Notes: generated by a model not told the origin, from the letters alone. 64,000 nt of DNA from DATJKD01 sp963834855 (GCA_963834855.1 CAWIDH010000004.1:124001-188000); one strand, 5' to 3'. Counted from the first letter of the stretch, positions 1 through 7,907 are shown. Made by a program: numbers and translations.

Positions 1-351
1 CACGTGAGCGCACAGGTGCTCGAGCATCCTGAGAGCCGGCTCGATCGGCATCCGATCGTACCCAAGCCGCTTCATCCAGCTTGCGTCAGGCATCACCCAG
101 GACCAGTCGTACGCGCAGCCGGGCTTCCCGAGCGCAGCGAGCACGATGTTCGAAGCCACGAGATTCGCCTCCACCAGGTGGTGAACATACTCCCGGATCG
201 ACCATCCCTCGGATCCGCCGCGCAGGCCCAGGTCGCGGGCGGACAGACCGGAAACGGCGCCGCGAATCCGCCGCGGAATCGACGCCCACGTTCTCGACAT
301 GTCGGCCGTCTTCGACCTTCGTCGAAGCGCGACATCCTCAGTTCCCTGCAT
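1..351 (-). CDS. DinB-superfamily-like protein, 3' end cut by window edge
   Basis: The reading frame runs off the left edge of the window, so only about the first 117 codons are present. The visible protein has the look of the DinB/YfiT four-helix family: a helix containing GWSIREYVHHLVEAN, where the histidine pair would be metal ligands in this family, followed by an amphipathic helix and an aromatic-rich stretch with DWSWVMP. Members are usually metal-dependent thiol S-transferases or uncharacterised stress proteins; the exact function here is unknown. I chose the ATG at 351 because GGAGG lies just upstream; an internal ATG at 300 is the alternative. It starts 28 bp after the amidohydrolase gene on the same strand, so the two may be cotranscribed. 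Confidence 0.6.
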   Translation of the reverse strand, partial: MQGTEDVALRRRSKTADMSRTWASIPRRIRGAVSGLSARDLGLRGGSEGWSIREYVHHLVEANLVASNIVLAALGKPGCAYDWSWVMPDASWMKRLGYDRMPIEPALRMLEHLCAHV

Positions 352-378
352 TCCCGTGCCTCCGCGCTCGGCAAGCTG

Positions 379-1416
379 TCAGGCCTGGTCAAAGCCGCCG
401 ACTACGTTCGCTGCGTTTACCCCCAACTCCGCCGTCGCGTAGCCTCCTTCCAGTATGAGAACCGTCGGCAGGCCGAGCCGTCTCAATTGCGCACCCAACC
501 GGCGGAAGTCATCCGCCTGCAGGGCAAACCTCGAGATCGGATCGCCCGCATAGGTGTCCAGTCCAAGCGAGACGACCAGGACGTCGGCGCGATATCGATC
601 AACGCGCGCGCAGGCGACGTCCAGCGCCGAGAACCATGCCGCGGGTTGGCTGCCTGCCGGCAATGGCAGGTTCAGGTTGAAGCCGTGGCCCGGGCCTTCT
701 CCGGTTTCGTCGGCATGACCCAGGTAGAACGGGTATTCGGTCCGTGGATCGCCATGGATGCTGACGTACAGCACGTCGGGGCGGTCGTAGAAGATGCTCT
801 GCGTTCCGTTGCCATGATGGTAGTCCACGTCGAGGATCGCGACACGCGCGCACCCGTGACCCCGCAGCGCCTGCGCAGCAACCGCTGCGTTGTTCAGGAA
901 GCAGTATCCGCCCATGAAGTCGGCTCCGGCGTGGTGACCCGGCGGGCGCATCGCACAGAAAGCGCTTCGTTCGCCCGAGGCCACCAGGGCGGCGGCGCTG
1001 GCCGCCGCGTCGGCGCCGGCCTTGGCTGCGGCCCAGGTTCCCGCGACCATCGGGCTTTCGTTGTCCATCGAGTAGAGGCCCAGCCGGGCGATGAAGTCGT
1101 CCGGCTCTACGTCACTGCGCAAGGTGCGAACGGGCCACGTCGACGGGAACGGCTGCAGTTCCGCGTTCCCGGGATCGAGTGCCAGCCACTGCTCCCACGC
1201 GGATTCCAGGAACGCCAGGTAGCGTGGCGTGTGAACCTGTCGCAACACGTCGGAGCTGTCGACCGTGGGCGTGCGAATCTCGTGGCCGCGCGCCAGCAGC
1301 TCGTTGTGCACGATCTCGGCCCTCGCGGGCGTCTCGAAGCACGGCACGCGTTCGCCGCGGAAGAACTCGTACGCCGGCGCGTGGAGTTCGTGCTGACGGG
1401 AGAAATAGACTTTCAC
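379..1416 (-). CDS. histone deacetylase family / acetylpolyamine amidohydrolase-like
   Basis: Zinc-dependent deacetylase of the arginase/HDAC fold, about 345 residues, the usual length of bacterial acetylpolyamine amidohydrolases (AphA). Visible motifs are RPPGHHAG (catalytic histidine pair), GGYCFLNNAA, DVDYHHGNGTQ (zinc-binding Asp and His) and LGLDTYAGDPIS (second Asp zinc ligand), ending with LEGGY. The N-terminus KVYFSRQHELHAP matches the start of AphA proteins, so I prefer the GTG at 1416; an in-frame ATG at 1446 would add ten Arg-rich residues. Expected role is removal of acetyl groups from acetylputrescine or related polyamines in the cytoplasm. The substrate is inferred from the family only. 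It lies upstream of the DinB-like gene on the same strand. Confidence 0.8.
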   Translation of the reverse strand: MKVYFSRQHELHAPAYEFFRGERVPCFETPARAEIVHNELLARGHEIRTPTVDSSDVLRQVHTPRYLAFLESAWEQWLALDPGNAELQPFPSTWPVRTLRSDVEPDDFIARLGLYSMDNESPMVAGTWAAAKAGADAAASAAALVASGERSAFCAMRPPGHHAGADFMGGYCFLNNAAVAAQALRGHGCARVAILDVDYHHGNGTQSIFYDRPDVLYVSIHGDPRTEYPFYLGHADETGEGPGHGFNLNLPLPAGSQPAAWFSALDVACARVDRYRADVLVVSLGLDTYAGDPISRFALQADDFRRLGAQLRRLGLPTVLILEGGYATAELGVNAANVVGGFDQA

Positions 1417-1557
1417 CGGGCTGATCGACCTCGCTCGCGCCCGCACGCAGCTCTTCTAGCCGCCATTGAGCGGCTTGTCGAGAAGCTCATAGCCCGCTCT
1501 GTCCTGTATCCATGCCTGCGGTAGAAAATCACGCGCGCGATCGTTGCCACGCGGTCA

Positions 1558-2184
1558 TCAAGCCGGGCGCCTGGCCAGGAGCGCCCAGACGCCCGCAGCT
1601 GACAGCAGCGAGCCGCCCGCCAGCCTGAAGCGCCGCTGCGCTCCGGATGAGGCCAGCAGCCTGCGTGCCGAGGCCGCGAAAACGGCGTAGAGCGTTGCAT
1701 TCAGCGCGGCCATGACCACGAAGGTGACGGCCAGCACCCAGAGCTGTCTTGCGGCTTCCGCACCTGGGCTGACGAACTGCGGCAGGAAGGCCACGAAGAA
1801 CACGATGCCCTTGGGATTGAGCGCGGTGACCAGGTAGGTGTTCGCGAACAACCGCCACCGCGACCCTGGCGTGGACTGTGAAACCAGTTCGGCGGATGAG
1901 GTACCTGCGCGCAGGAGCTTGATGCCGAGGTACAGCAGATACAGGCCGCCGGCCCACTTGACCACCGTGAACCAGAAGGCCGACGCCGCGAGGAGCGCAC
2001 CCAGGCCGAGGATCGACACCACGAGCGCAGTGGAGTCTCCCAGCGCGACTGCCGCCACAAGGGGCAGGTTCACGCGCCGGCCATGCGTCATCGAATAGCT
2101 GATGACCGTCAGGATCGTCGGGCCGGGGATGATCAGCAGGATCGCCGACGCTGCGACAAATGCAAGCCAGAGTTCGATCGACAC
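1558..2184 (-). CDS. LysE/RhtB-family amino-acid exporter
   Basis: Inner-membrane exporter of 208 residues, the standard size for the RhtB (homoserine/threonine resistance) family. The N-terminal segment contains the family signature IIPGPTILTVIS, followed by further hydrophobic helices and the conserved ALNPKGIVFFVAFLPQF motif near residue 120. Family members export neutral or basic amino acids, homoserine lactone or similar metabolites; the substrate cannot be read from sequence. The start is a GTG at 2184 preceded by GAGGAG. It lies 12 bp downstream of the DUF1697 gene, so the two probably share a transcript. Confidence 0.85.
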   Translation of the reverse strand: MSIELWLAFVAASAILLIIPGPTILTVISYSMTHGRRVNLPLVAAVALGDSTALVVSILGLGALLAASAFWFTVVKWAGGLYLLYLGIKLLRAGTSSAELVSQSTPGSRWRLFANTYLVTALNPKGIVFFVAFLPQFVSPGAEAARQLWVLAVTFVVMAALNATLYAVFAASARRLLASSGAQRRFRLAGGSLLSAAGVWALLARRPA

Positions 2185-2196
2185 GCGCGGTACTCC

Positions 2197-2748
2197 TCAG
2201 GCGGCATGCGGGCGGGTGCCGGCAGCGGCCTGCAACTTGAGAACGGTCGCCCAGTTCCGGGTCGTCATTGTGTCACCGGTGGCGCGCATGAACTCGAGCG
2301 CGAGCTTCGACTCGGCGATGCCGTTTGCGCACCAGAGGTAGGCTGCCCTCGGGCCGACGGCCAGGACGTCCGGCGCCCAGGATTTCTCGAGCAGCGGCCT
2401 GAACCTGGCGAGTGATGCGGCGGTCGAGGCGAAAGCGACGAGGAACTTCGACGGGTCGCGTGCGGCCTGGGGCAACGCGTTCTCCGCGATGACGGCGTCG
2501 AGCTCCGGCGCCGTGAGCACGATGACCGGCGCCGAGAATCCGCAATGACGCTGGATGGCCGTTTCGATCGCAGCGGAGATCTTCCCCGGGTTGGGCCGCG
2601 TCGCCTGGAACACGGCGTTGCCGCTGTTGAGCAGGGTCCGGACATCGGAGTATCCGAGCGTTTCCAGGAGCGTGCGCAGGTCCGCCATCGCGATGCGCTT
2701 GGCGCGACCGACGTTGATGCCACGGAGCAGGGCGATGCACGCTGCCAT
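2197..2748 (-). CDS. DUF1697 family protein
   Basis: A 183-residue protein with the DUF1697 hallmarks: the N-terminal ALLRGINVG motif, followed by MADLRTLLETLGYSDVRTLLNSGNAVF and a C-terminal segment TTRNWATVLKL. The family is widespread and cytoplasmic, with a ferredoxin-like fold and no firmly established function. The reading frame stays open upstream, but the ATG at 2748 is where family homology begins. It sits 16 bp after the end of the frameshifted VOC gene and 12 bp before the RhtB exporter. Confidence 0.8.
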   Translation of the reverse strand: MAACIALLRGINVGRAKRIAMADLRTLLETLGYSDVRTLLNSGNAVFQATRPNPGKISAAIETAIQRHCGFSAPVIVLTAPELDAVIAENALPQAARDPSKFLVAFASTAASLARFRPLLEKSWAPDVLAVGPRAAYLWCANGIAESKLALEFMRATGDTMTTRNWATVLKLQAAAGTRPHAA

Positions 2749-2764
2749 ACCCGTCGCGCGAGCT

Positions 2765-3153
2765 TCAGGCCGCTGGTTGAACCAGGTTGATGAGATTGCC
2801 GCAGGTGTCCTCGAACAGCACAGCGGTAATCGGGCCCATGGAGGCGGGCTCACCGCGAAACTTGACACCGCGCCCCGTAAGACGCTTGAACTCTGCCGCA
2901 ATGTCCCTGCTGATGAAGGCCGTGGCGGGAATGCCGGCGTCGAACAAGGCCTTCTGGTAGGTGCGTGCGGGCGGAAAACCCATCGGCTCCAGAACGAGCT
3001 CCACGCCGTTCACACCTTCGGGCGATGAAACCGTCAGCCAGCGGAACGGCCCCATGGGGATGTCGTTTTTCTTAACGAACCCGATTACCGAGTGTAGAAG
3101 TGAAGTGCGTGGTCCTGATCCTCGACCATGATGCTCGCGAGCGTGATCTGCAT
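2765..3153 (-). pseudogene. VOC (glyoxalase/bleomycin-resistance) family protein, frameshifted
   Basis: The C-terminal two thirds read as a typical VOC-family protein (GFVKKNDIPMG, VELVLEP, FEDTCGNLINLVQP). The matching N-terminus MQITLASIMVEDQDHALHFYT lies in another frame starting at the ATG at 3153, which has GGGAG upstream. The two frames join around 3089-3092, where one base appears to be missing, so as written translation from 3153 stops at a TAA. Restoring one base gives about 129 residues, the normal length for this family. It is either a recent pseudogene or a sequencing/assembly error. The protein would be a small metal-dependent dioxygenase- or lyase-fold protein of unknown substrate. 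Confidence 0.7.
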
Positions 3154-3296
3154 GGCGCTCTCCCGGTCCTGTCACGTAAGTGTAGGCCTTGCAGATGGCG
3201 CCATCCTTCACGATCACGACGAAGTGCCCTGTGGGGGCGGTGATCAATCCGCCAAGCTCCTGGTCGGCGGACGTCCACGTCGAGTGGACGGTGCCA

Positions 3297-4187
3297 TTAC
3301 GGTGCTGCCGTGGACGCCGCCATTGGCTGGGTGCGAAGGTACTCGTACAGGTCGGCGACTTCTTCGGCGGTAAAGTGCACGAATGCCCGGGTCGCCACCG
3401 TGCTCATGAGACCAAGGTCACGCCCGCTGATCGGCACGCCGGTTTGCAGCAGGTGCTGAAACTGATCCAGCTGGTAGCCGCGGACGATGCCGAGCGCCGG
3501 AGATGCCATGAAGGCGTCGCCCTGGAGATTGATGCCGTGACACTCGGAGCACACGATGCTCGCGAGATAGCGCCCGCGCTCGACGGGCGTGCGCCGCGGC
3601 AGGTGGCCCCAGCGCGGCCGTGACGGGTCGACCGCATCGGCCGATGTGTGCCACTTCCCCAGCACGAGCGCCACGCGTCCGAGGAACCACACCTCTCGGG
3701 AACCGGGTTGCGGCGCCACCACCGGCCGGTCGCGCAGGTACCTGATCACCAGGCCCAGGTCGGTATCGCTGAGGGGATAGAACGTGGCCGAAGGCATTCC
3801 CAACGCGGCCCTACGGTCGCGCTTGACGCCGAAGCGGATGAGGCGGACCAGCTCCGGGTCGCTGTACAGCGGCAGTACCGCCGAGAGCGTCGGCGCCGTC
3901 GCCCGGAAGATACCGGGGGCGTCCTCGACGCCGCCCTGGCCTTCACGCCCGTGACACCCCTCCAGGCAACCGACAAGGATCGCCAGCCGGCGCCCCTCCC
4001 GGCTGTCGGCCGCGGTGGACTTCGCGTCGAAGGGCGCAAGCGGGACGTCGTGTCGTCGGTACAGCAGCCACTCAGAGCCGGCGTAGATGCCCGCGACGAC
4101 GAGCGATACCAACACGATCAGCCCGACCACCGTCATCGCCAGCGCGTTCGCGCTCCTCGAGCGCAGCAACGGTGCCTCGGTCAGCAT
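3297..4187 (-). CDS. membrane-anchored diheme c-type cytochrome
   Basis: A 296-residue protein with one N-terminal membrane helix (about residues 17-40, no obvious cleavage) that anchors a periplasmic domain. It has two haem sites: an unusual C-L-E-G-C-H (CX3CH) near residue 75 and a canonical C-S-E-C-H near residue 215. Methionines in GLMSTVATRAF and GMPSATFYPL are plausible sixth ligands. The layout resembles the small diheme electron-transfer cytochromes that serve periplasmic dehydrogenases, but no dehydrogenase or oxidase lies next to it. The spacing of the first haem site is the oddity. GGGGG lies about 8 bp upstream of the ATG. Confidence 0.75.
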   Translation of the reverse strand: MLTEAPLLRSRSANALAMTVVGLIVLVSLVVAGIYAGSEWLLYRRHDVPLAPFDAKSTAADSREGRRLAILVGCLEGCHGREGQGGVEDAPGIFRATAPTLSAVLPLYSDPELVRLIRFGVKRDRRAALGMPSATFYPLSDTDLGLVIRYLRDRPVVAPQPGSREVWFLGRVALVLGKWHTSADAVDPSRPRWGHLPRRTPVERGRYLASIVCSECHGINLQGDAFMASPALGIVRGYQLDQFQHLLQTGVPISGRDLGLMSTVATRAFVHFTAEEVADLYEYLRTQPMAASTAAP

Positions 4188-4337
4188 TGGTAACCCCCGG
4201 AGAGATTCTTATTTGCCGGTCAAGTCTGCAGCAAAGTCATTGTCCAGGCGAGTGATCCGATGAAGCAGCAATGTCCGGGATTCGACGCATCCGAAGCAGG
4301 AAATAGGCCGCGCACAGCGACCGGACGGGGCGTGCCG

Positions 4338-4775
4338 TCAGTCGTCGGTCTGTGGCTCGCCGGAGATCTTCGTCAACTGCTCGAGGGCGGCGCGCTTCTC
4401 CGCAGGGGAGTGACCTTCGTAGTATCGGTCGATCAGGCGTCGGACCAGGTTCACCTTGGTCACGCGAGCGTCCGCAGGCAGGTCGAGGCTGCGCTGGTCA
4501 AACGCGAGGACCACCCTGAAAAGATGCTCGAGGTCCGGTTCCGGCAACCCGCGATCCGTGTCAATGAGACTCTTTACGCTGCGGTAGATTTTCGTCGAAT
4601 ACGTCGAGGCCAGGTTCCGCGCCACCGTTCGATACTCTGCCGAGGCCCCCGCCATTACTTCTTCCAGGAGAGCCAGTCCTTCCTCGAGATGAAAGAGGCC
4701 CTCCTCGGACCGGTACTTCGCCTCCGCCAGGGACAGGTGCTCGCGTGCGGACCGCAATTCGGGTGGCTCGACCAT
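4338..4775 (-). CDS. hypothetical helical protein
   Basis: I do not recognise a family. The 145-residue product has no signal peptide or membrane segment and is rich in Leu, Glu, Ala and Arg in a heptad-like pattern, suggesting an all-helical, possibly TPR-like bundle. The N-terminal half (HLSLAEAKYRSEEGLFHLEEGLALLEEV) looks like a helical hairpin of the kind found in small TPR proteins. AGGGG precedes the ATG at 4775. It stands alone, with about 75 bp to the hydrolase gene upstream and 150 bp to the cytochrome downstream, all on the same strand. Confidence 0.6.
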   Translation of the reverse strand: MVEPPELRSAREHLSLAEAKYRSEEGLFHLEEGLALLEEVMAGASAEYRTVARNLASTYSTKIYRSVKSLIDTDRGLPEPDLEHLFRVVLAFDQRSLDLPADARVTKVNLVRRLIDRYYEGHSPAEKRAALEQLTKISGEPQTDD

Positions 4776-4852
4776 GTCGACCCCTAACGCGCCGGAATCG
4801 TTCTTCCTATCAAGGCGACGCCGGCGACGTGCTCACGGAGCGTGTCGTGGTC

Positions 4853-5671
4853 TTACAGGCTTTCGGCAAACCGACGCAGCCGCTGGTTGAAGGTCGCCGC
4901 ATCATCCCAAAAGGGTGCGTGGCCCGCACTCGCCACCAGGTGAATCTGCGCGTGCGCCAGGCTTGCCTTGTGTTGGTCGACAATGGCTGGTCTGACAATC
5001 GCATCTTCAGCTCCATGCGTAATCAGCGCAGGTTTGCGGATCCGCGGCAGCAGATCGTCATTGTCGAGCGAGCGGGAGAACAGAGCCTGACGAACGTAAG
5101 GCGGGACGGAGAGGTTGTATCCGAGCATCAGATACAGTTCCGCTGTCGAGGGTTCCCGTGCGAAGCACATTCGCAACAACGACTCCAGGCTCCGCACGCT
5201 CTCCTCCACCTCGGTGGCAAAGAAGCCTGGTACGACCGCGAGAAACTCAGGAGTGAGGACCGACATCGCCTCGTCAGTGCCAAGCTTGGTGATCCCATCC
5301 ACAAAGTGGATGCCACCGATTCGATCCTCGCCGTAATGCCGGATGTAATCGAGGATCAGGAGTGGTCCATACGACCAGCCACAGAGAATCGGATGGTCAA
5401 GATTCAAGGCCCGTATGGCCGCATTGACGTCATCCGCCCAAAGGCTCGAGTCCGTGTACCCTTCGCGAGGCTTATCCGATCGACCGTGCCCACGCATATC
5501 CATCGCGACGAGCCGGTGGCCATCGGCCAGGTCCGAGCTCAGCTGTCGAGTCCAGGCGAGCGAACACTGCGAAAAGCCATGGAGGAACAGAATCGGGCGA
5601 CCCCTCGAGTTGCCCGTCTCAACGAGGTGGAGCGCTACGCCTCCGCCGCCTGCAATTGTGTGACTCTTCAC
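4853..5671 (-). CDS. alpha/beta-fold hydrolase
   Basis: A 272-residue protein with the alpha/beta hydrolase layout: oxyanion loop LHGFSQ, DMRGHGRSDKP, nucleophile elbow CGWSYGP (G-x-S-x-G), and a C-terminal ASAGHAPFWDD segment supplying the catalytic histidine; the acid is probably in ITHGAEDAIV. No signal peptide. I chose the GTG at 5671 because AGGAGG lies 6 bp upstream and family homology begins there; the open frame extends further upstream only as Arg-rich, non-homologous sequence. The substrate is unknown; relatives are esterases, haloperoxidases or epoxide hydrolases. Confidence 0.8.
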   Translation of the reverse strand: MKSHTIAGGGGVALHLVETGNSRGRPILFLHGFSQCSLAWTRQLSSDLADGHRLVAMDMRGHGRSDKPREGYTDSSLWADDVNAAIRALNLDHPILCGWSYGPLLILDYIRHYGEDRIGGIHFVDGITKLGTDEAMSVLTPEFLAVVPGFFATEVEESVRSLESLLRMCFAREPSTAELYLMLGYNLSVPPYVRQALFSRSLDNDDLLPRIRKPALITHGAEDAIVRPAIVDQHKASLAHAQIHLVASAGHAPFWDDAATFNQRLRRFAESL

Positions 5672-5723
5672 CGAGGTCCTCCTGTTACGACGGCGCTGCC
5701 TGGAGGCGAAGCGTGCGCCAACC

Positions 5724-6167
5724 TCACTTTGCCGAGCCCGCCTTGGCCTCCGGCAACGGTGCGTCGTTCCAGATGTCGACAACACAGCGCCAGTTCCCGT
5801 CGTTCTCCTTGCGCCAGATCGCGACACCCTTCCCATGTATCGTGCGAATCGCCCCATCAGGGCCGGGAACGGTGTACACGCTTCGCGCATGGGTGTAGGC
5901 GAGATCGCCTCCCTCCGCCACGACCACTTGCACCGGTTCCCAGGTGACGCTGAACCCCGGGATCGCGAAACTGGACGCCATGTAGCCACGAATCGCGGCT
6001 TTGCCGACAACCGGTGCACCCGCCGGGGGCAACATCATTGCGTCATCGGCCATGTAGAGCACGCTGCGATCCAGGTCCCGGTCTCTTGCAGCGGCCGCCC
6101 AGTCGCGCTCGGCCATCAGCACAGCTCTCCGGTCCTCATCCAGGCTCGGACGTTTGATTGAGTCCAC
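5724..6167 (-). CDS. DUF4440 / SnoaL-like (NTF2-fold) protein
   Basis: A 147-residue protein of the NTF2-like superfamily. The body reads AERDWAAAARDRDLDRSVLYMADDAMMLPPAGAPVVGKAAIRGYM, followed by beta-strand segments and the terminal IWRKENDGNWRCVVDIWN block typical of DUF4440. Such proteins are small ketosteroid-isomerase-like folds with varied or unknown activities. The GTG at 6167 is preceded by GGAG. It is 52 bp upstream of the hydrolase gene on the same strand and may be in one transcript with it. Confidence 0.75.
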   Translation of the reverse strand: MDSIKRPSLDEDRRAVLMAERDWAAAARDRDLDRSVLYMADDAMMLPPAGAPVVGKAAIRGYMASSFAIPGFSVTWEPVQVVVAEGGDLAYTHARSVYTVPGPDGAIRTIHGKGVAIWRKENDGNWRCVVDIWNDAPLPEAKAGSAK

Positions 6168-6207
6168 GCTTTCTCCTTGCTTTGGCCGAAGCCGTCCGGC
6201 GAACTGG

Positions 6208-6342
6208 TCACCCGAATTCCTCGTGCTGAGGCAGGTCGTCGGTGATCGTGAACCACGGCGCCTTGAGCTTGCTGCGCTCAATTCCAGCGAAAGGCTTGAA
6301 TGCGGAACCTGTCGCGCGGCGGCAGTTTGAGCAATGACAGTT
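6208..6342 (-). pseudogene. GFA-family (glutathione-dependent formaldehyde-activating-like) remnant with internal deletion
   Basis: Directly after the VOC stop codon, another frame reads NCHCSNCRRATGSAFKPFAG and then jumps to KAPWFTITDDLPQHEEFG before a TGA at 6208. The first part is the zinc-site core of GFA-domain proteins and the second matches their C-terminal end (the usual APW-x-x-ITDDLPQ tail). The intervening part, including the second zinc CxxC, is missing, as is the N-terminal first Cys pair. It is therefore a decayed gene whose middle has been deleted in frame, of 44 codons, with no start codon of its own. Confidence 0.6.
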
Positions 6343-6346
6343 GCTT

Positions 6347-6733
6347 TCATTGCCCCTGGGGCGGTTGCCACAGCTCGACCTTGTTGCCTTCAGGGTCCAT
6401 GACCCACCCGAACTTGCCGTACTCGGAGTCGTCCGTCTTCTCCAGCACGTTGCAGCCCTCCTCTCGCAGGGCCGAGAGAAGGCTGTGCAGATCGGCGACC
6501 CGGTAGTTGACCATGAAGGAGGACGTACTCGGGGCGAAGTAGTCGCCTTCCGGGCCGCCGACGGACCAGATCGTCGTGCCCAATGTGGCCTGGCCGCTTT
6601 CGTCGGCCCAGCGGAAGGCCGTGCCTCCCCACTCCTGAACGTCGATGCCTAGATGTTTCTTGTACCAGGCCCGCAGGGCGACGGGATCCTTCGCCTTGAT
6701 AAAGATACCACCGATACCCGTGACTCTTTTCAT
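6347..6733 (-). CDS. VOC (glyoxalase/bleomycin-resistance) family protein
   Basis: A 128-residue single-domain VOC protein: MKRVTGIGGIFIKAKDP, then AWYKKHLGIDVQEWGG, and the closing GWVMDPEGNKVELWQPP, where Glu and upstream residues form the family metal site. No signal peptide. The ATG at 6733 is preceded by AGGAGT. Substrate unknown; relatives include glyoxalase-like and fosfomycin/bleomycin-resistance proteins, none of which can be singled out here. It is followed immediately by the GFA remnant. Confidence 0.8.
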   Translation of the reverse strand: MKRVTGIGGIFIKAKDPVALRAWYKKHLGIDVQEWGGTAFRWADESGQATLGTTIWSVGGPEGDYFAPSTSSFMVNYRVADLHSLLSALREEGCNVLEKTDDSEYGKFGWVMDPEGNKVELWQPPQGQ

Positions 6734-6821
6734 GTGGGACTCCTGAGAGTGATTGATTGGAACGCTCAACGCACCGGCCTCATCGTCTGCGCTCGGCCGC
6801 GCCGTGTCGCGGCCACATCAA

Positions 6822-7289
6822 CTATCGAGTGATCGCGATATCAAAGTGCAGGACATCTTCGCGCGTCCCCAGTTTCGTGTAGAGCCCTATAGCAGGCCCA
6901 TCACCGGGATCGGCCTGCACGAAAATAACGTAGGCCCCGCGCGCTGTCGCGATTCTCTTGAGTTCCAGGATCAGCGCCGTCGCGATGCCCTGACGCCGGT
7001 GCGCTGCGGCGACGGCCAGATCGTAGATGTAAATCTCCCTCCGCTCCTGCTCGAACTTCTGCAGCTCATAGGCCGCGATGCCGCCCACGACCTCGCCGCT
7101 CTTCAACGCAGCGAGCGCGATGAAGTAATCGCTGCCGAGCAGCCGCTCGAGATAAGCCCTGCTGGGCCGGGCCCCGCCATAGGTCTCCACCTCGTCGAAG
7201 GCCTCGCCGAAGGTCGTCAGCATGGCTTCCATCAGCTCGACGTCGCCGGGCGCGAGCGGGTGTATGTTGAACGGGGCTGCAGAAGACAT
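6822..7289 (-). CDS. GNAT acetyltransferase resembling AAC(3)-I aminoglycoside acetyltransferases
   Basis: A 155-residue GNAT protein with acetyl-CoA-binding motif A at RRQGIATALI (around residue 105). Beyond the generic fold, the run from FIALAAL through KFEQ, EIYIYDLAV, GAYVIFVQAD, DPAIGLYTKLG-like and HFDI segments is strongly reminiscent of the AAC(3)-I group, which acetylates the 3-amino group of gentamicin-class aminoglycosides. I base this on remembered family sequence, not a search. Activity on drugs is inference; environmental homologues may have other amine substrates. No adjacent integrase or resistance genes. It is followed by the toxin-antitoxin pair's 3' end about 130 bp upstream on the same strand. 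Confidence 0.75.
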   Translation of the reverse strand: MSSAAPFNIHPLAPGDVELMEAMLTTFGEAFDEVETYGGARPSRAYLERLLGSDYFIALAALKSGEVVGGIAAYELQKFEQERREIYIYDLAVAAAHRRQGIATALILELKRIATARGAYVIFVQADPGDGPAIGLYTKLGTREDVLHFDIAITR

Positions 7290-7404
7290 GGCTGAGGTTA
7301 GATCCGAATGCCGCCACCGGTCTGGGCGTGCTTGCGTAGAAACGGTAGTCCATGCTGCACCAGCTCGCGCAATGCTTCCTCCACGCGCGGAACGACTCTG
7401 GCCC

Positions 7405-7418
7405 TAGGTAGACGACCT
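7405..7418. repeat. left copy of inverted repeat bracketing the toxin-antitoxin pair
   Basis: TAGGTAGACGACCT on the plus strand. Its reverse complement begins right at the TAG stop of the toxin gene. A near-identical copy in opposite orientation (AGGTCGTCTAACCTA, one extra base) lies at 7945-7959, overlapping the stop codon of kmo. The pair encloses the toxin-antitoxin module. Confidence 0.6.
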
Positions 7419-7680
7419 ATTTGTAGACATCCCTTCGGTCCCCAATCTTGAAGATGGTGACCTCCTGTCGCCGGTCGTCGATCAGGTAGACAACCCGATA
7501 GTTGCCTTGTCGGATGCGATAGCGGTCGTCGTACCCAGCGAGCTTCTCCGACCCATGAGGCCGTGGTTCGAGCGCCAAGGCCTCAATTCGCTGCACAATT
7601 CGCTGACGGTCAGCTTTGCTACCAAGTCGGGCCAGTTCCATGCCCGCCGAAGGCTTGATGAGCAGCCTATAGGCGCCCAC
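7417..7680 (-). CDS. RelE/ParE-superfamily toxin
   Basis: An 87-residue basic protein with the RelE fold signature: PRPHGSEKLAGYDDRYRIRQGNYRVVYLIDD and the C-terminal VTIFKIGDRRDVYK, where the Arg/Tyr/His-type residues would act in mRNA cleavage on the ribosome. Its ATG at 7680 overlaps the end of the antitoxin gene by 14 bp, the usual coupling in type II toxin-antitoxin pairs with the antitoxin first. Whether the toxin is a RelE-type ribosome-dependent RNase or a ParE-type gyrase poison cannot be decided from sequence alone; the RYRIRQGNYRV pattern favours RelE. Confidence 0.85.
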   Translation of the reverse strand: MGAYRLLIKPSAGMELARLGSKADRQRIVQRIEALALEPRPHGSEKLAGYDDRYRIRQGNYRVVYLIDDRRQEVTIFKIGDRRDVYK

Positions 7681-7897
7681 GGCGCTTCAGACCGCGTACG
7701 AAGCTTTCGAAGGAAACACTACGTTCCTTGCGACGGGCGTCAAACGCCTCAAGATCTTCGGCGTCCTGGGCGAGTGAGGCCTTCACGGCGTCATTTACCA
7801 TGTCGGAGATGGACCGGTCGCTCGCAGCAGCCCGCAGGCGCAGCGCTCGATGTACCTCGGGGTCAAAGTAGACAGTAGCTCTCTTCGGTGTAGCCAT
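7667..7897 (-). CDS. ribbon-helix-helix antitoxin
   Basis: A 76-residue protein with an N-terminal ribbon-helix-helix DNA-binding domain (KRATVYFDPEVHRALRLRAAASDRSISDMVNDAV) and a charged C-terminal tail that would wrap and neutralise the RelE-like toxin encoded downstream. Antitoxins of this kind bind their own promoter. A near-perfect 24-bp palindrome lies 10 bp upstream of the ATG, exactly where autoregulation would be expected. Antitoxin and toxin overlap by 14 bp. Confidence 0.85.
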   Translation of the reverse strand: MATPKRATVYFDPEVHRALRLRAAASDRSISDMVNDAVKASLAQDAEDLEAFDARRKERSVSFESFVRGLKRRGRL

Positions 7898-7907
7898 GCG
7901 CCGAGTG

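Noticed and set aside
3154..3296. Minus-strand frame with GGLITAPTGHFVVIVKDGAI, looks protein-like
   Set aside because: No start codon or recognisable family; it runs into the VOC frame only because of the frameshift. Possibly a remnant of an NTF2-like protein, not supported enough to list.
7303..7411. Minus-strand short frame ending in HGLPFLRKHAQTGGGIRI
   Set aside because: Too short, no start codon with a ribosome site, no family recognised.
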